From Brevundimonas fontaquae (lineage in GTDB: Bacteria; Pseudomonadota; Alphaproteobacteria; Caulobacterales; Caulobacteraceae), in the NCBI RefSeq assembly GCF_017086445.1, contig NZ_CP070968.1:2728001-2792000 (forward strand): a DNA stretch of 64,000 bases, written 5' to 3'. A model generated the notes under the pieces. The model was not told the DNA's origin. It worked only from the letters and a program-made list of their open reading frames with translations, and did no database searches. Below are positions 56,677 to 64,000 of the stretch, piece by piece. Positions within the stretch are counted from its first letter, which is position 1, and the number at the start of each line of letters is the position of its first letter. The translations under genes were made by a program, and so were the position numbers.

Positions 56677-58032
56677 ATGACTGAAACCCTGGCCGCGCCC
56701 GTTTCCACCGATCTTCTCAACGACATCGTCAAGGCTGCGCTGAAGGCCGGCGCCGACGCCGCAGAGGCGGTCAGCGCTGATCGCCGATCCCTGTCGGTCG
56801 GGGTGCGCAACGGCAAGCTGGAAGACGTCGAACGCGAGGAATCGCGCGACCTGGGCCTGCGCGTGTTCGTGGGCCAAAGGCAGGCGTCGGTCTCGGCCTC
56901 GGATCTCTCGCCCGCGACCCAGGCGCGCTTGGTCGAGCGGGCGGTGGCCATGGCGCGGCTGGCGCCGGAAGATCCCCACGCGGGTTTCGCACCCGAAGAT
57001 CGGCTGGCGCGGGGGCCGTTCATCGATCTTGACCTGTTCGATCCGAGCGAACGCACCGCAGAAACTCTGGAACAGGTCTCGGCCGAGGCCGAGGCGGCGG
57101 CCTTGGCGGTCCCCGGCGTGGCGCGGTCGGAAGGCGGACACGCGGGCTGGTCGTCCAGCCGCTGGCGGCTGGTGACCTCTCACGGGTTCGACGGCGCCTA
57201 TGAAGGGTCGGCCTTCTCGCTGGGCGTCGGCGTCATCGCCGAAAAGGATGGCGCGATGGAGCGCGGCGGCGAGAGCCGTTCGACCCGACACCTGTCCGAC
57301 CTGCCGGGCGCCGACCTGATCGGGCGCACCGCCGGCGAGCGCGCGGTCGCCCGCGTCGGCCCGCGCAAGATCGCCTCGACCACCGCGCCCGTGATCTTCG
57401 ACAACCGGATGGCGGGCCAGATCGTGTCGCCGGCCATCGGCGCCATTTCCGGCCCGTCGATCGCGCGCGGCACCTCCTTCCTGAAGGACCGCATGGGTCA
57501 GCGCGTGTTCGCCGAGGGCGTCACCCTGATCGACGATCCGTTCCGCCCGCGCGGCATGGGATCGACCCCATTCGACGACGAAGGCGTAGCGGTTCAGAAG
57601 CGCGCCCTGTTCGACGACGGCGTCCTGACCACCTGGCTGTTGAACAGCGCCTCGGCCAGGCAACTGGGCCTGGAAAGCACCGGCCATGCGTCGCGGGGGC
57701 TGGCCGGGCCATCCGGCGTCTCGACCCACAATCTGCATATGGAGCCGGGCGAGCGGGATCTGGCGGGCCTGATGGCGGATGCCGACACCGGCCTGTTGGT
57801 GACGTCGATGTTCGGCCCGTCGCTGAACGGCAACACCGGCGACTGGTCCGCCGGGGTGTCGGGCTTCTGGTTCGAGAACGGCGTGATCGCCTATCCGGTC
57901 AGCGAGGTCACGGTCGCGGGCAAGCTGACCGACCTCTATCTGCGCATCCAGCGCGGTTCGGACTTGGAGTTCCGGGGCGGGTTCAATGTGCCCAGCCTGA
58001 TGTTCGATGCGGTGGCCATCGCGGGCAAATGA
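56677..58032 (+). CDS. pmbA: PmbA/TldE metalloprotease family protein
   Basis: TldD/PmbA-type peptidase (in E. coli the two form a heterodimer that degrades unstructured peptides and matures microcin). The 451 residues have the N-terminal ADAAEAVSADRRSLSVGVRN segment, the central APVIFDNRMAGQIVSPAIGA, FDDEGVAVQKRALFDDGVL and C-terminal DLYLRIQRGSDLEFRGGFNV. TldE lacks its own HExxH motif, as here, and normally needs TldD, which is not in this window. cysQ overlaps the end of this gene by 4 bases. Confidence 0.93.
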   Translation: MTETLAAPVSTDLLNDIVKAALKAGADAAEAVSADRRSLSVGVRNGKLEDVEREESRDLGLRVFVGQRQASVSASDLSPATQARLVERAVAMARLAPEDPHAGFAPEDRLARGPFIDLDLFDPSERTAETLEQVSAEAEAAALAVPGVARSEGGHAGWSSSRWRLVTSHGFDGAYEGSAFSLGVGVIAEKDGAMERGGESRSTRHLSDLPGADLIGRTAGERAVARVGPRKIASTTAPVIFDNRMAGQIVSPAIGAISGPSIARGTSFLKDRMGQRVFAEGVTLIDDPFRPRGMGSTPFDDEGVAVQKRALFDDGVLTTWLLNSASARQLGLESTGHASRGLAGPSGVSTHNLHMEPGERDLAGLMADADTGLLVTSMFGPSLNGNTGDWSAGVSGFWFENGVIAYPVSEVTVAGKLTDLYLRIQRGSDLEFRGGFNVPSLMFDAVAIAGK

Positions 58033-58826
58033 TCGACTTGCACGCCGACCTCGACCTGATCCGCCAGGCGGCCATCGACGCCGGGGCGCTGGCCATCGCC
58101 GAGCGTGAGGCGGGGCTGAAGATCGAGTCCAAGGTCGGCGGTTCGCCCGTCACCAGCGGCGACCTGAAGGTCGACGCCATGCTGAAGGACAGGCTGCTGT
58201 CGGCGCGGCCCGACTATGGCTGGCTGTCGGAAGAGACGGCGGATACGGCCGAGCGTCTATCGAAACGACGCATCTTCGTGGTCGATCCCATCGACGGCAC
58301 CGTCGCCTATATGAAGCGGACGTCGTGGTGGTGCGTGCCCATCGCCGTCGTCGAGGACGGCGAGGTCGTCGCCGCCGTCATCCATGCGCCTGAGGTGGAC
58401 GAGACCTATGTGGCGACGCGTGGCGGCGGGGCGCGGCGCAACGGCAAACCCATCCACGCCTCAGATGTCGATACGCTGGAGGACGCCTCGATCCTGGGCG
58501 ATGCGCGACTGATCGAAGCGCCCTATTTCGCCGACGAACCCTGGCCGTCGATGCGTTTCGAAAAGCGCAACGCCCTGGCCTATCGAATGGCGCTGGTCGC
58601 CGCCGGCGCTTTCGACGCCGCCCTGGCCCTGACGCCGAAATGGGACTGGGACGTCGCTGCGGGCTGGCTGATCGCGACCGAAGCCGGCGCCAGGGTCAGC
58701 GATCACCACGGACGGCCGTGGGCGTTCAACCGGCCCGATCCGCGTCAGACTAGCCTGGTCTGCGCGGCGCCGATCATCCAGCCGATGATCGTGCGGCGCT
58801 GTAAAAACGTGCCGCTTTCGACCTAA
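58029..58826 (+). CDS. cysQ: 3'(2'),5'-bisphosphate nucleotidase CysQ
   Basis: Inositol monophosphatase family phosphatase, expected to hydrolyse PAP to AMP. The 265 residues show the Mg-binding residues in GGSPVTSGDLKVD, LSEETADTAE, VDPIDGTVAYMK and WDWDVAAGWLIATEAGARVSD. The start ATG overlaps the pmbA TGA (ATGA). This pmbA-cysQ pair is found in many alphaproteobacteria, followed by DUF4170 and lipid A genes, as here. Confidence 0.92.
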   Translation: MIDLHADLDLIRQAAIDAGALAIAEREAGLKIESKVGGSPVTSGDLKVDAMLKDRLLSARPDYGWLSEETADTAERLSKRRIFVVDPIDGTVAYMKRTSWWCVPIAVVEDGEVVAAVIHAPEVDETYVATRGGGARRNGKPIHASDVDTLEDASILGDARLIEAPYFADEPWPSMRFEKRNALAYRMALVAAGAFDAALALTPKWDWDVAAGWLIATEAGARVSDHHGRPWAFNRPDPRQTSLVCAAPIIQPMIVRRCKNVPLST

Positions 58827-58935
58827 GGCGAGGGCGGAAAAACCCGGCCCACATTGATCCGAGGGCGTTCTCGGCCTATGCCGCGCGCAAACCTCCCTCC
58901 CCCAAAGCCCTCCGGCCCAGCCTTCAGGATTTCCG

Positions 58936-59181
58936 ATGACCGATCAGAACGCCGTCCCGCCGCAACTTCTGCACATCGTGATCGGCGGCGAGCTTCGTCA
59001 CCTGGGCGAGCCGACCTTCCGCGACCTGTCGCAGGTCGAGTTCGTCGGCGCCTTCGGCAGCTATGACGAAGCCAAGAAGGCCTGGAAGGCGCGCGCTCAG
59101 GCGACCGTGGACAACGCCCACATGCGCTATTTCATCCTGCACGCCCACAAGCTGATCGATCCGCGCGGCGACGCGACCTGA
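58936..59181 (+). CDS. DUF4170 protein
   Basis: The 81-residue protein (LLHIVIGGELRHLGEPTFRD, VEFVGAFGSYDEAKKAWKA, ARAQATVDNAHMRYFILHAH) is a typical DUF4170 protein, conserved in the alphaproteobacteria next to cysQ and waaA. Compact alpha/beta, cytoplasmic, no membrane helix. Function unknown. AGGA lies before the ATG at good spacing. Confidence 0.9.
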   Translation: MTDQNAVPPQLLHIVIGGELRHLGEPTFRDLSQVEFVGAFGSYDEAKKAWKARAQATVDNAHMRYFILHAHKLIDPRGDAT

Positions 59182-59258
59182 ACCGAGGACTGAGTGCGAC
59201 ATCGAGGGGCCGAACCGGCTCCTCGATCCGACGTTCCGATCTGTAGGCGAGGACGACG

Positions 59259-59471
59259 ATGAACCTGGAACCGCAACAGATCTTCCAACTGGTCAGCCTG
59301 CTGGCCGTGCTGGCGCTGTTCAGCTTTTCGCTGCGCGGCCACATCGACTACGCCCGCTGGTTCAAACGGTGGGAGGCCGACCGCAAGGCCCGTCGCGACG
59401 CCGAACTGGCTGCCGAGGCGCGCGCGAACGGCGAAGCCGGAGACGAGCCGAAAACCGGCCCTTGGGGCTGA
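59259..59471 (+). CDS. Small single-pass membrane protein
   Basis: ATG 59259 with GAGG upstream gives 70 residues: an N-terminal helix (FQLVSLLAVLALFSFSLRG), followed by a charged tail (ARWFKRWEADRKARRDAELA), ending GPWG. It lies between DUF4170 and the convergent phosphatase gene. It may be part of the lipid A group, but nothing shows this directly. Confidence 0.65.
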   Translation: MNLEPQQIFQLVSLLAVLALFSFSLRGHIDYARWFKRWEADRKARRDAELAAEARANGEAGDEPKTGPWG

Positions 59472-59476
59472 AGCCC

Positions 59477-60142
59477 CTACTCCCGCCGCAGCAGCTTGTC
59501 GGTCAGCAGCGTGCCCCACCAGCCGGCCTTGAACTCGGCGCGGATGGCCTTGGGGTCGTAGTCGGGGCTGTCGACCCAGTCGATAAAGCTGACGCCCTTC
59601 GGCTCGATCTCGTCGACGTATTTTTCCAGCGTATAGTCCAGCACGCCGGTCAGCCCCTCGCGCGAGTGCAGATATTTCTTGGAGAGCTGCTTCATGGCGA
59701 CCGAGATCGGCTCGCCCAGGTGGAAGTGGCGATAGAAGACCGCCATCATCCCCGCCCGATCGGCGCCGGACTTGCAGTGGATCAGCACCGGATACTGGAT
59801 CGTCCTGAACAGCTCGCGCGCGCGGTGGATGCGCACGGTCTCGGGCGGATCGCGCGAGTCCAGCGGCGCGTCGATCAGGGTCAGGCCCAGCCGCTCGCAA
59901 GCGTCCTTCTCCAGCCAGTAATAGCCCTCGTCCCGCTCGCCGCGCAGATTGATGACCGTCTTGACGCCCTTAGACTTCCAATAGGCCAGCTGGCGCGGCG
60001 ACGGCTGATTGGTGCGCACCAGATCCGGGCCCAGCCAGTGGGCGTTGGAAAAGGCCACGCGTAGAAACGCGTGGTCGGCCCAGAAATAATGCCAATGCGC
60101 CCGAAAACGGCCCATCGCGGTCGAGAGGTCGAAGCGCGCCAT
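59477..60142 (-). CDS. Tyrosine-phosphatase-like protein (CtpA-like)
   Basis: Cysteine-based phosphatase domain. In 221 residues the P-loop is HCKSGADRAG (Cys123, Arg129), with general acid Asp in LIDAPLDSRD or just before it. The start is ATG at 60142. Phosphatases of this shape act on proteins or lipids. In Caulobacter a related protein (CtpA) is needed for normal lipid A, and here the gene lies in the middle of a lipid A cluster, opposite in direction. A role on lipid A phosphates is therefore an attractive inference, not shown by sequence. Confidence 0.85.
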   Translation of the reverse strand: MARFDLSTAMGRFRAHWHYFWADHAFLRVAFSNAHWLGPDLVRTNQPSPRQLAYWKSKGVKTVINLRGERDEGYYWLEKDACERLGLTLIDAPLDSRDPPETVRIHRARELFRTIQYPVLIHCKSGADRAGMMAVFYRHFHLGEPISVAMKQLSKKYLHSREGLTGVLDYTLEKYVDEIEPKGVSFIDWVDSPDYDPKAIRAEFKAGWWGTLLTDKLLRRE

Positions 60143-60230
60143 GCCCGCCAGATAGCGATCCGACGCCGCCGCGTCATCCGATCTCGATCCTGATGCGTTG
60201 GAATGTTTGTCGAGACCGGAGAACAGCCCG

Positions 60231-60752
60231 ATGAGAACCCTGGCCGCAGCCGCCGTCGTCGCCGCCAGCCTGTGGGCCGGCGCGTCCGCCGCCCAAACGC
60301 CGCCGCCCGAAGACCCCGCCCTGATCGCCTATCTGCGTGACCGGGCCACGGAGGCGCTGGACACCACCCGCTATACGGCCGCGATCACGCCGGACGGGGC
60401 GATGACGCTGGTCTATCTGACCGGGCCGAACTGGTGCGGCTCCGGCGGATGCCGACTGCTGGTGCTGGACCGCACCGGCGCGACCTATCGCTCGGTCGGC
60501 GAGATCAGCGTCGCGCGCGCGCCGATCCGGCTGCTGGAGCGACAAACCCATGGCCGACGGGATCTGGGCGTCTATGTCGCGGGCGGCGGAATCACCGAAG
60601 GCTATGAGGTCGCTGTGCCGTTCGACGGGCGTCGATACGCGTCCAATCCGACGGTTCCGCCCGCGGTAAGGATCCAGGAAGCGCCCGGCGAAACCCTGAT
60701 CCGCGCCGACGAGCCGGGCCGTGCGCTGGAACCGTCGCCGGACAAGCCTTGA
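60231..60752 (+). CDS. Hypothetical exported protein before the ABC exporter
   Basis: ATG at 60231 after GGAG gives 173 residues; the frame upstream to 60198 is not needed. Signal peptide (AAAAVVAASLWAGASA, cut near AAQ). The mature part has a region with GPNWCGSGGCRLLVL (Cys-x4-Cys) and an acidic N-terminal helix. No family named. It is 31 bases before the ABC exporter start and likely in the same transcript. Confidence 0.7.
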   Translation: MRTLAAAAVVAASLWAGASAAQTPPPEDPALIAYLRDRATEALDTTRYTAAITPDGAMTLVYLTGPNWCGSGGCRLLVLDRTGATYRSVGEISVARAPIRLLERQTHGRRDLGVYVAGGGITEGYEVAVPFDGRRYASNPTVPPAVRIQEAPGETLIRADEPGRALEPSPDKP

Positions 60753-60783
60753 CTTGAACGGCGGCTCGGACGACCGAGAGCCG

Positions 60784-62613
60784 ATGACCGTCGCCGCCTC
60801 CGAAACCATGCCGCTCCGCGCCCTGCTGGCGCGGATTTGGCGCGACTATCTGTCCAAGCACACGGGATCGTTGATCCTGTCGGTCCTGTGCGCGGCGACG
60901 ACGGGTCTGCTGACGGCGGCGCTGCTGAAGCTGCTGGAGCCGGCCGTCAACGGTCTGTTCCTTGGTGGGACCAGGCCGATCAGCCTGTTCGGCCTCGTGA
61001 CCTTTCCGGCCGACAAAGCCGTCGTCTGGATTCCGGTCGCCATTCTGACCGTCGCCATTGCGCGAACCCTCGCCGCGCTGGGTCAGGCGGCCCTGGTCAA
61101 CCGGCTGGGACACACCATCGTCGGCGACATCCAGATTCGTCTGTTCGGGGCCATGATCCGCGCCGATCTGGCGCGCCTACGCAGTCAGCACTCGGGCGGC
61201 TTCGTCTCCTCGGTGCTGTTCGACGCCAATATGGTGCGCGAGGCCTTCACCTCGGGCGTGGTCAACTACACCCAGAACCTTCTGACCCTGATCGCGGTCC
61301 TGATCTACATGGGTTTCATCGACTGGCAGCTGACGATCGTCGTGCTGCTGGGCGTGCCGCTGGTGGCGCTGGTGCTGCGCCGCTTCGGGCGCAAGACGCG
61401 CAAGGCTGCCGTCGGCGCCATGGCTGAGACCGAGAACCTGTCCACCGCCCTGATGGAGAACCTGGACGGGGTTCGCCTGATCAAGATCGAGAACCGCGAG
61501 GCCGCCGAACAAGACCGCGTCGCCGAGGTGGTCGCGCGCCGCCAGCGCCACGTCATCAAGGGCGCCAACGCCCGCGCCTTCGCCGGTCCGTCCAGCGATC
61601 TGGTCGCCTATATCGTCGTCGCCGCCGTCATGGCCTACGCCGGATGGCGTGCGCAGTCGGGCGACATGACGGTGGGCGGGTTCGCCGCCTTCATCGGCAT
61701 GCTGCTGGCCGCCGGCCAGGCTCTGCGCCAGGTGACCAACCTGGCCACCGTTATGAGCGAGGGCTTCACCGCCGCGCGGCGCCTGTTCGGGGCCCTGGAC
61801 ATTCAGCCGGAAATCCGTGAGGCGGCCGACGCCGCGCCCCTGGCCGCCGGGCCGGTGGAGGTCGTGCTGGACAAGGTGTCCTTCGCCTACGCCGGGACCG
61901 ATGCGCCGACGCTGGACGGGGTGTCCTTGCGGGTCGCGCCGGGCGAGACGGTGGCGCTGGTCGGGCCGTCGGGCGGCGGCAAGAGCACGATCCTGAGCCT
62001 GCTGCCGCGCTTCTATGATGTGACGGGCGGGGCGGTGACGATCAACGGCGCAGACGTGCGCGCGCTTCGCATCCATGACCTGCGCGACCACATCGCCCTG
62101 GTGACGCAGGAGCCCTTCCTGTTCGACGACACCATCGCCGCCAACATCGCCTACGGCCGGCCGGGCGCGACGCAGGCGCAGATCGAGGACGCCGCGCGGT
62201 CCGCCGCCGCCCACGACTTCATCACCGCCCTGCCGCAAGGCTACGACACACGCGCGGGCGAGGCGGGTCTGCGCCTGTCGGGCGGCCAGCGCCAGCGGAT
62301 CGCCATCGCCCGCGCCTTCGTCAAGGATGCGCCGATCCTGCTGCTGGACGAGGCCACCAGCGCCCTGGACACCGAGAGCGAGGCCCTGGTCCAGGCGGCG
62401 CTGGAGCGGCTGATGCAGGGCCGCGCCACCCTGATGATCGCCCACCGCCTGTCCACCGTCCGGAACGCCGACCGCATCTATGTGATCGAGGCCGGCCGCG
62501 TGGTCGAGGAAGGCGCGCACGACGCCCTGGTCGCCAGAGGCGGCCTCTATTCCCGGCTGGCGCGCCAGCAGTCGCTGGACGGCGCCCCGGCCACGGTCGA
62601 GACCGTCGCGTGA
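60784..62613 (+). CDS. MsbA-like ABC exporter
   Basis: Half-size exporter, membrane plus ATPase in one chain (609 residues from ATG 60784). Six helices in residues 25-320; ATPase with Walker A GPSGGGKST, Q-loop TQEPFLFDD, signature LSGGQRQR and Walker B ILLLDEATSALDTES, H-loop IAHRLST. Because it is in line with DUF374 and waaA, the substrate is probably lipid A or lipid-linked (MsbA-type), but this family also exports other lipids and drugs. It overlaps the next gene by 4 bases (GTGA). Confidence 0.92.
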   Translation: MTVAASETMPLRALLARIWRDYLSKHTGSLILSVLCAATTGLLTAALLKLLEPAVNGLFLGGTRPISLFGLVTFPADKAVVWIPVAILTVAIARTLAALGQAALVNRLGHTIVGDIQIRLFGAMIRADLARLRSQHSGGFVSSVLFDANMVREAFTSGVVNYTQNLLTLIAVLIYMGFIDWQLTIVVLLGVPLVALVLRRFGRKTRKAAVGAMAETENLSTALMENLDGVRLIKIENREAAEQDRVAEVVARRQRHVIKGANARAFAGPSSDLVAYIVVAAVMAYAGWRAQSGDMTVGGFAAFIGMLLAAGQALRQVTNLATVMSEGFTAARRLFGALDIQPEIREAADAAPLAAGPVEVVLDKVSFAYAGTDAPTLDGVSLRVAPGETVALVGPSGGGKSTILSLLPRFYDVTGGAVTINGADVRALRIHDLRDHIALVTQEPFLFDDTIAANIAYGRPGATQAQIEDAARSAAAHDFITALPQGYDTRAGEAGLRLSGGQRQRIAIARAFVKDAPILLLDEATSALDTESEALVQAALERLMQGRATLMIAHRLSTVRNADRIYVIEAGRVVEEGAHDALVARGGLYSRLARQQSLDGAPATVETVA

Positions 62614-63293
62614 GGCCGTTTCGCAATCCCGTCGTCCAGTCCGCCCTGGCCTGGACCCTGGCGCAGTGGATGCGGTTCTGCATCAAGACCATCCGTTGGA
62701 CCCACGAGAACCAGGCGGTCGCGGAAAAGGTCTGGGACCAAGGGGGCGGCGTTCTGTGTGTCTTCTGGCATTCTCGCATCGGCCTGGCGCCCGCGTGCTG
62801 GCCGCTGGACCGGGCGCAACCGGCCAAGGCCCTGATCTCGCTATCCGCAGACGGCGAGTTCATCGCCAAGGCCGTGGCGCGTCAAGGCTTCCCCGCCGTG
62901 CGTGGATCGTCAGCCAACAAGGACAAGGCCGCAGCCGCCAAGGGCGGGGCTCAGGCTCTGCGTGACGGACTGAAACAACTGAAGGTCGGCGCCCTGGCGA
63001 TTACGCCCGATGGGCCGCGCGGCCCGGCGAACGTCATGGCCGAGGGCCTGCCGCTGATGGCGAAATTGTCCAAGGCGCCCGCCCTTTTCATCGGCATGTC
63101 GTGCAATCCGGCGATCCGGCTGAAGAGCTGGGACCGGGCCATTCTGCCTCTGCCCTTCGGCAAGGGCGCGATCGTCTGGGACCGCACCGACTTCCCCGCC
63201 GAGGCCAACATGGCCGATGTCGTGGCCGATTGGACCGCGCGGCTGAACGCCGTCGAGGCGCGGGCCGATGCGATCACGGGCCTGAAGCCGTGA
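62610..63293 (+). CDS. DUF374 acyltransferase, LpxJ-like
   Basis: Lysophospholipid acyltransferase family. The 227 residues start at GTG 62610, overlapping the exporter stop. Segments are VFWHSRIGLAP (active His), LISLSADGEFIAKAV, VRGSSANKD, and ITPDGPRGP, the common pattern of DUF374. In Helicobacter and Campylobacter a DUF374 member (LpxJ) adds a late acyl chain to lipid A. The neighbour waaA supports this function here, as inference. Confidence 0.88.
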   Translation: MRPFRNPVVQSALAWTLAQWMRFCIKTIRWTHENQAVAEKVWDQGGGVLCVFWHSRIGLAPACWPLDRAQPAKALISLSADGEFIAKAVARQGFPAVRGSSANKDKAAAAKGGAQALRDGLKQLKVGALAITPDGPRGPANVMAEGLPLMAKLSKAPALFIGMSCNPAIRLKSWDRAILPLPFGKGAIVWDRTDFPAEANMADVVADWTARLNAVEARADAITGLKP

Positions 63294-63303
63294 GGATGCA
63301 GCC

Positions 63304-64000
63304 GTGACGCCGCTGCCGCTGATCGCCTATCGGCTGGCGACGCGCGCGCTGGAGCCGCTGGCCCCGCGCCTGCTGGATGCGCGCGCCAGGCGGGGCAAGG
63401 AAGACCCGGTGCGGGTGGACGAGCGGATGGGCTTCACCCGCACCCCGCGCCCCGAAGGTGATCTGGTCTGGCTGCACGGCGTCAGCGTGGGCGAGAGCCT
63501 GTCGCTGCTGCCCGTGGTCGAGCGGCTGACGAAAGCGCGGCCCGACCTGACCGTTCTGGTCACCTCCAGCACCGTGACCTCGGCGCATATTCTGGCCGAA
63601 CGGCTGCCGGCAGGCGTGATCCACCAATATGCGCCGGTCGATGCGCCGGGCGTGGTCGAGCGGTTCCTGAACCATTGGCGACCCAGTTTGGCGGTCTTTG
63701 TCGAAAGCGAACTGTGGCCCAATCTTTTGCTGGAGGCGCGTCGGCGAGGCGTGAAACTGGCCCTGGTCAGCGCGCGGATCACCGAAAAGACGGTCGAGGG
63801 CTGGGCGCGGTTTCCAGCCTCCGCGCAGGCGCTGACCGGCGCCTTTGATCTAGTCCTGCCGCAGGATGCGATCTCGGCCCAGCGGCTGGAGAGCCTGGGC
63901 GCGCGGATCGACGGGCTGGTGAATCTGAAACTGTCCGGCGAGGCCTTGCCCCACGACCCCGCCGCCTTCAGCCGTTTGAGCGCCGCCATCGGCGACCGGC
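63304..64000 (+). CDS. waaA: 3-deoxy-D-manno-octulosonic acid transferase, partial at window end
   Basis: KDO transferase adds KDO to lipid IVA. The GTG at 63304 opens a frame that runs to the end of the window (about 232 residues; family size near 430). Readable family segments are LVWLHGVSVGESLSLLPVVE, VLVTSSTVTSAHILAERLP, QYAPVDAPGVVERFLNHWRP, FVESELWPNLL and LVSARITEKT. The rest lies outside. It is 10 bases after the DUF374 stop, so likely cotranscribed. Confidence 0.93.
   Translation, partial: MTPLPLIAYRLATRALEPLAPRLLDARARRGKEDPVRVDERMGFTRTPRPEGDLVWLHGVSVGESLSLLPVVERLTKARPDLTVLVTSSTVTSAHILAERLPAGVIHQYAPVDAPGVVERFLNHWRPSLAVFVESELWPNLLLEARRRGVKLALVSARITEKTVEGWARFPASAQALTGAFDLVLPQDAISAQRLESLGARIDGLVNLKLSGEALPHDPAAFSRLSAAIGDR

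Noticed and set aside
55645..57738. A 697-codon open frame on the minus strand
   Set aside because: Antisense to the M14 peptidase, MAPEG and pmbA genes, which all have clear motifs. The composition is that of a shadow frame.

Overview
The window is high-GC (roughly two thirds G+C) chromosomal DNA from an alphaproteobacterium, most likely Caulobacterales and probably Brevundimonas or a close relative. The indications are a GapR (DUF2312) nucleoid protein, a TacA-like sigma-54 response regulator, the gene order phoR-pstC-pstA-pstB-phoU-phoB, a three-part pntAA/pntAB/pntB transhydrogenase, an aa3-type oxidase subunit IV, several TonB receptors, and the pmbA-cysQ-DUF4170...DUF374-waaA block seen in other alphaproteobacteria. 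The genus is inferred from gene content; no 16S gene is present. I see no prophage, integrated plasmid, CRISPR array or biosynthetic gene cluster.

Left part (1-20 kb). A gene tail and a relic repeat are followed by rpsU, which appears to start at CTG, a COQ9-type ubiquinone protein, purE-purK, a GGDEF protein, an autotransporter lipase/esterase, a phosphoserine phosphatase fused to phosphoglycerate dehydrogenase, and hslO (Hsp33). Next comes the complete phosphate-sensing locus without pstS, with a clear Pho box in front of pstC. A divergent MHYT-domain hybrid kinase, rplY and pth follow.

Metal section (20-31 kb). A four-gene set (DUF2946 protein, TonB receptor, PepSY membrane protein, PCu(A)C chaperone) looks like a copper-handling operon. 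After ychF and a lipoprotein, a Fur-box promoter drives a heme-type TonB receptor with FRAP and NPNL motifs, followed by a DUF6607 protein. A secreted HExxH-x18-E metallopeptidase-like lipoprotein lies downstream on the other strand.

Middle (31-49.5 kb). This holds a WYL regulator, an acyltransferase, the pnt operon with one extra small membrane protein and a coupled lipoprotein, the oxidase subunit IV, PepF, a DUF4153 protein, the TacA-like regulator, a GIY-YIG pseudogene between inverted REP palindromes, gapR, the short gene rpmJ, a structurally unusual tRNA-Cys, a MltB-type transglycosylase, a large possible structured RNA, a MITE-like palindromic element, cysS, folE and an orphan ExbD.

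Right part (49.5-64 kb). Gamma-glutamyltransferase-like, MmcQ/YjbR, aldo/keto reductase, UbiD, M14 peptidase and MAPEG genes lead into an envelope/lipid A block: pmbA, cysQ, DUF4170, a small membrane protein, a tyrosine-phosphatase-like protein (CtpA-like), an MsbA-like ABC exporter, a DUF374 (LpxJ-like) acyltransferase and the start of waaA, which runs off the end. The observations most worth following up are the 77-nt tRNA-Cys with an 8-nt anticodon loop, the possible ncRNA at about 46.1-46.5 kb, the SerB-SerA fusion, the CTG start of rpsU, and the lipid A neighbourhood carrying a phosphatase.
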